Below, piece by piece: positions 6,022 through 10,681 of a stretch of DNA of 10,681 bases. The notes beneath the pieces are model-generated. The model saw only the letters and a program-made list of their open reading frames with translations. It did not search any database and had not been told where the DNA came from. Made by a program: the position numbers and the translations under genes. The stretch is from an uncultured Blautia sp. (GTDB lineage: Bacteria; Bacillota; Clostridia; Lachnospirales; Lachnospiraceae), in NCBI GenBank assembly GCA_900551715.1, contig URXG01000075.1, forward strand, positions 1 through 10,681. The letters run 5' to 3'. Each line of letters begins with the position of its first letter. Position 1 is the first letter of the stretch.

Positions 6022-7014
6022 ATGAGAAAGATCACGAAATTATTTGCAGGGCTGTTGGCATCAGCCATGGTATTGACGATGAGTACTGCTGTTTTCGCTT
6101 CAGCAGAAGAAAAAACATCGACATCTACTTACACAGATCATGAGACAGTAACCATTCAAAAGAAATATAAATTGACTAATGAAGGAACCATTTCACCTGC
6201 AGAGACCTTTACCCTTGAACAGGTAGGTGCTGGCAGAGTAACAGATGGAGAGGCCACATCAGCACCGGCACTTGGAACGATCACAGGTGCGGCTTATGCT
6301 GTGAGTGGAGCAACTACAGCCGGGGCAATAGAAGATATTACAGTAAATCTTCCGGTTTACGAGAGTGTTGGTATTTATGAATATACCTTAAAAGAGGTAG
6401 CCGGAACAACTGCAGGTGTTACCTACTATGGCAATAACATCAAACTGGTAGTAACAGTGATTCAGGGAGATAATGGAAAACTTCGCGTGGCAGCAGTGCA
6501 TACAGAAGATGAAGATGGAACAAAATCTGATACTTTTGAAAATATTTATTCTGCAGGTCAGTTAAATGTATCCAAGACTGTAACCGGTAACCTGGGTGAT
6601 GAAAACAAATATTTTGAATTTAAAGTAACTCTTACAGGGGAAACCGGCAAAACTTATGGAACATCCTACGCTGTAACTGGTGGTTCCGCTACCAGCAATC
6701 CAACTTCCATCGAAATCGGAGAAGAGACTACATTCCAACTGAAACATGGGGAAACCCTTCATATTGCAAATCTGCCTTATGGCGTAACCTATGCAGTAAC
6801 AGAAACAGCTGCAGATGGTTATACAACTGCCAAAACAGGTGATAAAGGAACCATCAATGCAGCTTCCACTACAGCAGCATTTACCAATAATAAGACAGGC
6901 GAGATCGACATGGGTGTAAATCTTGACAATGTTCCATATATTCTTGTGCTGGCAGTGGTAGTGATCGCAGCAGGAACTGTATTTGCATTCAAAAAACGCA
7001 AAGGTCAGAATTAA
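6022..7014 (+). CDS. fctA: FctA-like (Spy0128-type) major pilin
   Basis: This 330-residue backbone pilin has a signal peptide at 1-28 (cleavage near VFA/SAEE), pilin domain 1 at about 38-178 and domain 2 at about 180-292. Alignment from memory with streptococcal FctA/Spy0128 places likely isopeptide residues as follows. Domain 1: K47 or K48, E125 (in YTLKEV) and N174 (in FENIY). Domain 2: K185 (in LNVSKTV), E261 (in YAVTET) and N289 (in AFTNNK). K168, six residues before N174, is the candidate lysine for linking to the next subunit, by analogy with Lys161 of Spy0128. The sorting region EIDMG (294-298) replaces EVPTG and is followed by NVPYILVLAVVVIAAGTVFA and a KKRK tail. GGAGG 6 bases upstream with a clean ATG gives a strong start. 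Subunits should be joined covalently by the class B sortase just downstream, with SipA from just upstream. Confidence 0.9.
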   Translation: MRKITKLFAGLLASAMVLTMSTAVFASAEEKTSTSTYTDHETVTIQKKYKLTNEGTISPAETFTLEQVGAGRVTDGEATSAPALGTITGAAYAVSGATTAGAIEDITVNLPVYESVGIYEYTLKEVAGTTAGVTYYGNNIKLVVTVIQGDNGKLRVAAVHTEDEDGTKSDTFENIYSAGQLNVSKTVTGNLGDENKYFEFKVTLTGETGKTYGTSYAVTGGSATSNPTSIEIGEETTFQLKHGETLHIANLPYGVTYAVTETAADGYTTAKTGDKGTINAASTTAAFTNNKTGEIDMGVNLDNVPYILVLAVVVIAAGTVFAFKKRKGQN

Positions 7015-7042
7015 GGACAACAGAAGATCAGGGTGAAGTTGT

Positions 7043-7807
7043 ATGAAGATTTTAAAGACCATTCTGTTGGTGACAAATTCTATGATCACCTTTGTTATGA
7101 CTGCTTTTCTGGTACTTGCAGGAAGTTATTCCCTCTATGCCTTGTGGGATAATAGTCAGGTGTATGCAGCAGCAGATAATGTTCAGGCAGAACTTCTGAA
7201 ACTGAAACCGGAAGAAAAAGCGGATAACGGAGCCTCTTTTGAAGAACTTCGAAAGATCAATCCAGATGTCTGTGGATGGATCACGCTGGATCATACCAAT
7301 ATTGATCTGTCGGTGCTACAGGGAAAAGACAATCTTACTTATATCAATACAGATGTATATGGGGACTTTGCTATGGCAGGGAGTATTTTTCTGGACTCCG
7401 GCTGTGACCGTTCTTTCAGACAGAAGTATTCTCTTCTTTATGGTCACCATATGGAGAATCATCAGATGTTCGGAGATCTGGATCTGTATAAAAAAGAAAA
7501 TTTTTTCAACAAAAACCGAACAGGTACTCTGTATCTGCCGGAAGAACAGATACATCTTGAGGTTCTTGCCTGTCTCTCTGTTTCTTCTTCAGAAGAAAAT
7601 ATTTTTACACCGGAGAAGTGGAAAACAGAAACAAAGGGACTTCTGAAGTTTGTATCAGATCATGCAGTTCTGGTTCATCAGGATCTTTTGAAAGAGCTTA
7701 TGGAATCCGGGGATTCTCCCCGGATCCTGGCAATGTCAACCTGTTCTTCGGAATTTACAGACGCCAGAACGGTTCTGCTGGCAGAAATGAAGGAGGAAGA
7801 GACATGA
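7043..7807 (+). CDS. Class B sortase, pilus polymerising
   Basis: This 254-residue transpeptidase has one N-terminal membrane anchor (about 7-33) and an extracellular catalytic domain. Class B features are GWITLDHTNIDLSVLQGKDN, AGSIFLD, the catalytic His in YGHHM (H135), the catalytic Cys in MSTC (C234) and Arg in DARTVLL (R242). There is no C-terminal membrane helix and no DPW/DPF lid as in class C pilin sortases. In the streptococcal T3 pilus the polymerase is also a class B-type enzyme, working on EVPTG-type motifs with SipA. Here the likely substrates are the two DMG-motif proteins encoded upstream. A modest ribosome binding site (AGGGTG, 7030-7035) lies 7 bases before the ATG. The stop overlaps the next start as ATGA, so the last two genes are coupled. 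All three catalytic residues are present; it should be active. Confidence 0.93.
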   Translation: MKILKTILLVTNSMITFVMTAFLVLAGSYSLYALWDNSQVYAAADNVQAELLKLKPEEKADNGASFEELRKINPDVCGWITLDHTNIDLSVLQGKDNLTYINTDVYGDFAMAGSIFLDSGCDRSFRQKYSLLYGHHMENHQMFGDLDLYKKENFFNKNRTGTLYLPEEQIHLEVLACLSVSSSEENIFTPEKWKTETKGLLKFVSDHAVLVHQDLLKELMESGDSPRILAMSTCSSEFTDARTVLLAEMKEEET

Positions 7808-8502
7808 GCAAAGGAGGAGATCATACGAATAGCAGGAAATTAAATATAATAATCTGGCTGATGATTCTGTGCCTGACCGCTTTTTCTATATCCGTTTTTG
7901 CTGCAGCAGATACAGAGGTTAAGATTCCTGCCAGTGTGGTATTAAAAGGGCAGGGATCTTCGGAGTCAGTGACAACAGAGATTCTGCTGGAAGGGGAAGG
8001 AGAAGTACCTGCTTCCAAAAAGCACAGTATTCGGATCAAAGGAACAGGCAAAGGCACCTTTCAGGGGATTCATTTTACATCACCTGGGATTTATGAATAC
8101 AGAATTTATCAGAACAGTGGGAACAATCCAAAGGTTCAGTATGATAAAAGAATTTATTATTTAAGGATCACAGTTATAAACAGTGAAGAAGGTGGTCTGG
8201 AGGCTTCTGTTGCTACGTATACAGACAGCAGAAGGGAAGGGAAAAAGAGTGAGATCCATTTTGTAAATACATATGAAAGAGAAATAACACCTTCTCCCAC
8301 ATCTTCTGTAAAGACAGTAAATTCAGCAAATCCTGCTGTAAAAACAGTTAAGAGAACTTCGGTACAGGCTGTAAAGACCAGCACAAAACCCAAAACAGGA
8401 GATGTGACACCGATAATGCTCTGGATCGGACTTCTTGGAGCAGCAAGTATAGTCCTGATCATTCTTTATATTCTTGTAAAGAAACAAAACAAAAACAGGT
8501 AA
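7804..8502 (+). CDS. FctB-like wall-anchored minor/basal pilin
   Basis: This is a 232-residue secreted protein. AAGGAGG (7790-7796), 7 bases before the ATG, and the ATGA overlap with the sortase fix the start. It has a signal peptide (about 11-35, cleavage near VFAAA/DTE), one Spy0128-like pilin domain (about 37-158) with GIYEYRIYQ and IHFVNTY, and a Ser/Thr/Lys-rich low-complexity stalk (about 160-194, including repeated VKT). It ends with a conventional sorting signal KPKTGD (195-200), a hydrophobic helix and a basic tail (KKQNKNR). In the domain, the isopeptide Lys position reads Ala/Ser and the Glu position reads Gln103, while Asn155 is kept, so no internal isopeptide bond is expected. 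Its position and features match FctB, the base subunit that links the shaft to peptidoglycan. Its PKTG motif suggests anchoring by a housekeeping sortase encoded elsewhere. Confidence 0.82.
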   Translation: MSKGGDHTNSRKLNIIIWLMILCLTAFSISVFAAADTEVKIPASVVLKGQGSSESVTTEILLEGEGEVPASKKHSIRIKGTGKGTFQGIHFTSPGIYEYRIYQNSGNNPKVQYDKRIYYLRITVINSEEGGLEASVATYTDSRREGKKSEIHFVNTYEREITPSPTSSVKTVNSANPAVKTVKRTSVQAVKTSTKPKTGDVTPIMLWIGLLGAASIVLIILYILVKKQNKNR

Positions 8503-8504
8503 AT

Positions 8505-8554
8505 AAAAATCCCTGGATTCTGAAAAGTGAAATTTCAGAATAACAGGGATTTTT
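8505..8554. terminator. Bidirectional terminator between the pilus operon and putP
   Basis: AAAAATCCCTG (8505-8515) pairs with CAGGGATTTTT (8544-8554), and inside it ATTCTGAAA (8517-8525) pairs with TTTCAGAAT (8533-8541). The result is a 20-bp interrupted stem with A- and T-runs at its two ends. It lies 2 bases after the pilin stop and 13 bases before the convergent putP stop, and should end transcripts from both sides. Confidence 0.85.
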
Positions 8555-8567
8555 AAATGATCAAGAT

Positions 8568-10109
8568 TTATTCTGCCATTTTTTTCTGAACAAGTTCAAA
8601 TTCATCAGTGATCTCTCTGGAAGGAGCCTTGGTAAGGAGGCTGACAATCACAATTGCGATGCAGGAACATAAGAATGCAGGAAGCAGTTCATAGAAATCC
8701 AGGATACCGCCCATAGGACGAACCAGATATTTCCAGATAAATACCATAGCACCACCGGTGATCATGCCGGCGAGAGCACCCTGCCAGTTGGTTCTTTTCC
8801 AGAAAAGAGAAAAGAGAACAACAGGACCAAAAACAGCACCAAAGCCTGCCCATGCAAAAGATACAATGTTGAATACAGAACTGTCAGGATTTTTTGCAAG
8901 GAAAGCAGCGACAATAGCAATGAAAAGAAGGGTGATACGATCCATCTTCATGCTTTCGGATTTGGTTTCTTTTTTCTTAAGGAATCCTCCGAAAAGGTCA
9001 GAGGAAACAGCAGATGCAGCAGCCAGAAGCTGTGAATCGGCAGTGGACATGGTAGAAGCAAGGATACCTGCCAGAATGGTTCCGGCAAGAAATGCAGGAA
9101 GGATACCATGTGTGCTGAGAAGATCAGCGATTTTGACGATGATCGTTTCAGAAGCGGAGCCTTCCAGTAAAGTAAGCTCTCCGGCTTTTGTCATACCAAG
9201 ACCAACTACACCGATGAGAACTGCAACAGCCAGAGAGATCACAACCCATGTAGTTGCCACTCTTCTGGAAAGAGAAAGTTTCTTTTCATCTTCGATTGCC
9301 ATGAAACGAAGAAGAATGTGAGGCATACCAAAATATCCAAGTCCCCATGCAATCATGGAAAAGATGTTAAGAAGAGGATAAGGTTCTTCCATACCGGTTA
9401 CCGGATTATAAGTAGTAGTCATTGTAAGGTATCCAGGAAGGGAACATGCATTGTCTGCTACAGCATCCCAGCCTCCTGCTGTGTGGATACCAAAGATAAA
9501 TACAATGACCAGTGCAATGGACATGATAATACTCTGGATAAAGTCAGTAGTGGAAGCAGCCAGGAAACCACCCAGCGTAGTGTAGGCTACAATAACAAGT
9601 GCGCTGATGATCATTGCGGTAATATATTTGACTCCGAAAAGGCTGGAGAACAGTTTGCCGCAGGCTGCAAATCCGGATGCAGTATAAGGAATAAAGAATA
9701 CTACGATAAATACAGCGCTGATGCCCTGAAGGATTCTTCTCTCATCCCGGAAACGGTTGCTAAAAAAGGCTGGAAGAGTGATAGAGTTACCGGAAACATG
9801 GGTGTAGATACGGATTCTTTTGGCTACGATCTTCCAGTTAAGATATGTACCAATGGCAAGTCCGATGGCAGTCCATCCTGCATCGGCAATACCGGACAGA
9901 TAAGCAAGTCCCGGTAATCCCATAAGGAGCCAGCTGCTCATATCAGAGGCTTCTGCACTCATGGCAGTGACCAGAGGACCAAGTTTACGTCCTCCAAGAT
10001 AAAAATCTGAGGAATCATTGTTCTGCTTGGAACAGAGATAGCCCACAAAGAGCATTATACCAAGATAGACAATGATCGCGATCATAATACAGATGTGTGA
10101 GGTTGTCAT
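8568..10109 (-). CDS. putP: Sodium/proline symporter (PutP type)
   Basis: This is a 513-residue sodium:solute symporter, close in length to E. coli PutP, with about 13 hydrophobic segments. Recognisable elements are FYLGGRKLGPLVTAMSAEA and SDMSSWLLMGLPG in the first helices; D56 corresponds to the sodium-binding Asp55 of E. coli PutP. MSTADSQLL in the later half places S355 and T356 at the Ser340/Thr341 sodium site. The product imports proline, probably with sodium, across the cytoplasmic membrane for use as nutrient, Stickland substrate or osmolyte. The ATG at 10109 is chosen over an in-frame TTG at 10127 because AAGGGAG (- strand, 10124-10118) lies 8 bases upstream of the ATG and inside the longer reading. 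No proline dehydrogenase or reductase gene lies beside it. It is intact and monocistronic. Other members of the family transport related solutes, so the exact substrate is inferred. Confidence 0.9.
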   Translation of the reverse strand: MTTSHICIMIAIIVYLGIMLFVGYLCSKQNNDSSDFYLGGRKLGPLVTAMSAEASDMSSWLLMGLPGLAYLSGIADAGWTAIGLAIGTYLNWKIVAKRIRIYTHVSGNSITLPAFFSNRFRDERRILQGISAVFIVVFFIPYTASGFAACGKLFSSLFGVKYITAMIISALVIVAYTTLGGFLAASTTDFIQSIIMSIALVIVFIFGIHTAGGWDAVADNACSLPGYLTMTTTYNPVTGMEEPYPLLNIFSMIAWGLGYFGMPHILLRFMAIEDEKKLSLSRRVATTWVVISLAVAVLIGVVGLGMTKAGELTLLEGSASETIIVKIADLLSTHGILPAFLAGTILAGILASTMSTADSQLLAAASAVSSDLFGGFLKKKETKSESMKMDRITLLFIAIVAAFLAKNPDSSVFNIVSFAWAGFGAVFGPVVLFSLFWKRTNWQGALAGMITGGAMVFIWKYLVRPMGGILDFYELLPAFLCSCIAIVIVSLLTKAPSREITDEFELVQKKMAE

Positions 10110-10139
10110 AGTTACGTCTCCCTTCAATAAAAGTTAAAT

Positions 10140-10221
10140 CATGCATAAAAGATACTTATATGTATCATTACATTTTGTTATGCCATGCATTACATTTTAT
10201 AATATATAATCTGAAATGTAA
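10140..10221. repeat. Short repeat cluster in the putP promoter/leader
   Basis: CATTACATTTT occurs at 10166-10176 and again at 10188-10198, exactly 22 bases apart (about two helical turns). The inverse AAATGTAA is at 10214-10221, so TTACATTT at 10190-10197 and this copy form an inverted pair around the -10. CATGCAT occurs at 10140-10146 and 10184-10190, 44 bases apart. GATACTTATATGTATC (10151-10166) is a near-perfect palindrome. Together they look like an operator region for putP, or for both divergent units. The AT-rich background makes chance repeats more likely. Confidence 0.45.
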
Positions 10222-10222
10222 A
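10194..10222 (-). promoter_or_regulatory. Candidate putP promoter
   Basis: On the - strand, TTTACA (10222-10217) and TAAAAT (10199-10194) are 17 bases apart; each matches 5 of 6 consensus bases. Transcription would start near 10187, giving a leader of about 78 bases before the ATG at 10109. The surroundings are very AT-rich, so other hexamers are possible. Confidence 0.45.
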
Positions 10223-10316
10223 GACTTTTCATATGGTAAAGCATAAAAGTTCCTTATGAAAGAATAAGAAAAAAGCAAAAGAATTTATGTTAATGGGAAA
10301 ATAACAGATTTGTGCC

Positions 10317-10345
10317 TTGACAGAATACCTGTTCACACATATAAT
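10317..10345 (+). promoter_or_regulatory. Consensus promoter of ssrA (tmRNA)
   Basis: TTGACA (10317-10322) and TATAAT (10340-10345) are both perfect hexamers separated by the ideal 17 bases. The expected start is near 10352, about 100 bases upstream of the mature tmRNA 5' end, which implies a processed 5' leader. A strong constitutive promoter fits an abundant stable RNA. The rest of 10110-10451 holds the putP leader, the repeat cluster and no gene. Confidence 0.85.
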
Positions 10346-10416
10346 AAAGAAGAGTTGAGTTGTTGGGAACAAACATCAACAGAACTAACACAAAGTATCG
10401 TCTGTACACCAGTATG

Positions 10417-10440
10417 ACTTTCAGAGATCATTCTGAAAGT
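10417..10440 (+). other. Hairpin in the tmRNA 5' leader
   Basis: ACTTTCAG (10417-10424) and CTGAAAGT (10433-10440) are perfect 8-bp arms around an 8-base loop. The hairpin ends 11 bases before the mature tmRNA start. No T-run typical of a terminator follows (GCTTTATATCA). It may help 5'-end processing of the precursor by RNase P or protect the leader. Confidence 0.5.
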
Positions 10441-10451
10441 GCTTTATATCA

Positions 10452-10681
10452 GGGCTTGTACTGGTTTCGACGGGGGCTTTGAAGTTGGGGCAGCCATCCG
10501 CAGACTCCTGGACTGCGTATCAACCGGGAAACTAAATATAAACGCAGACGAACAGTACGCGTTAGCAGCCTAAGTTGCTGCTCATCAGCCCCGGGGCACT
10601 CACACTTCGGGAATCTGGTGTCGACTATGTGAGAAACCTTGCCGGGTAAGCTTTGCCCCGGTAGATGTATCATGAAGCTAC
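10452..10681 (+). ncRNA. ssrA: tmRNA (ssrA), 5' part, cut by window end
   Basis: The conserved 5' tRNA-like half GGGCTTGTACTGGTTTCGACGG begins at 10452 and matches the universal tmRNA opening (GG..TGGTTTCGACGG). The tag reading frame GCA..TAA at 10544-10573 encodes ADEQYALAA and ends in the conserved ALAA degradation signal. The stop codon sits in the loop of a helix formed by AGCAGC (10564-10569) and GCTGCT (10577-10582), as in known tmRNAs. Pseudoknot sequences follow, with GC-rich segments such as GCCCCGG. The 3' tRNA-like half with the T-loop and CCA end lies beyond the window. tmRNA, with SmpB, rescues stalled ribosomes and tags the unfinished protein for degradation. The exact resume codon is inferred: GCA at 10544 is the best match, and AAC just before it is the alternative. 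Confidence 0.95.

Noticed and set aside
7618..7803. N-terminal extension of the FctB-like protein by 62 residues
   Set aside because: It would overlap the sortase catalytic region and put residues before the signal peptide; the ATG at 7804 has AAGGAGG at 7 bases and an ATGA overlap.
9318..9917. Open frame of 199 residues on the + strand inside putP
   Set aside because: It is the complement of transmembrane codons of an intact symporter gene, with no convincing ribosome binding site or domain.
10110..10127. TTG start six codons upstream of the putP ATG
   Set aside because: The extra codons contain the Shine-Dalgarno sequence itself.
10449..10673. Open frame of 74 residues on the - strand at the window end
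   Set aside because: It lies within the tmRNA gene, whose conserved 5' sequence and tag frame explain this region.
1..10681. CRISPR arrays, insertion sequences, tRNA genes and attachment sites
   Set aside because: No regularly spaced repeats, transposase coding sequence, complete tRNA or integrase-type duplications were seen in the window.

Overview
The window looks like chromosomal DNA from a gut-type Clostridium relative (Firmicutes, probably Lachnospiraceae, Blautia/Ruminococcus-like). This is an inference from the moderately AT-rich composition, strong AGGAGG-type ribosome binding sites, consensus sigma-A promoters, Gram-positive sortase-anchored surface proteins, an LrgAB pair and a firmicute-style tmRNA. 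No species can be named from the sequence alone.

Layout: (1) 1-1190, a ferredoxin-type aldo/keto reductase with its own promoter and terminator on the + strand. (2) 1162-2127, convergent on the - strand, a Mrr-type nuclease domain fused to four membrane helices and an unrecognised C-terminal domain; its last codons lie in the reductase terminator. (3) 2128-3545, a divergent intergenic region with an orphan terminator hairpin, a strong promoter and a 5' UTR hairpin, followed by lrgA-lrgB (overlapping genes) and a terminator. (4) 3621-8554, a five-gene pilus operon: large surface/tip protein, signal-peptidase-like protein, two-domain major pilin, class B sortase and small wall-linked pilin. Two junctions are ATGA overlaps, and the operon ends at a long bidirectional terminator. 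(5) 8568-10109, - strand, a PutP-type sodium/solute symporter. (6) 10110-10451, a divergent regulatory region with the putP promoter, a repeat cluster and a perfect-hexamer tmRNA promoter. (7) 10452-10681, the 5' part of ssrA (tmRNA), cut by the window end.

The most interesting part is the pilus operon. Its order (adhesin - SipA - FctA - class B sortase - FctB-like) is the order of the streptococcal FCT-3/T3 pilus locus. The signal-peptidase-like protein has glycine at both catalytic dyad positions, as expected for a SipA-type assembly factor rather than a protease. The large surface protein and the major pilin both carry a non-canonical sorting core ending in Asp-Met-Gly where streptococcal FctA has Pro-Thr-Gly, while the last pilin carries a conventional Pro-Lys-Thr-Gly. 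This suggests that the local class B sortase polymerises the DMG proteins and a housekeeping sortase anchors the base. A perfect 20-bp palindrome sits directly before the major pilin gene and may adjust pilin stoichiometry.
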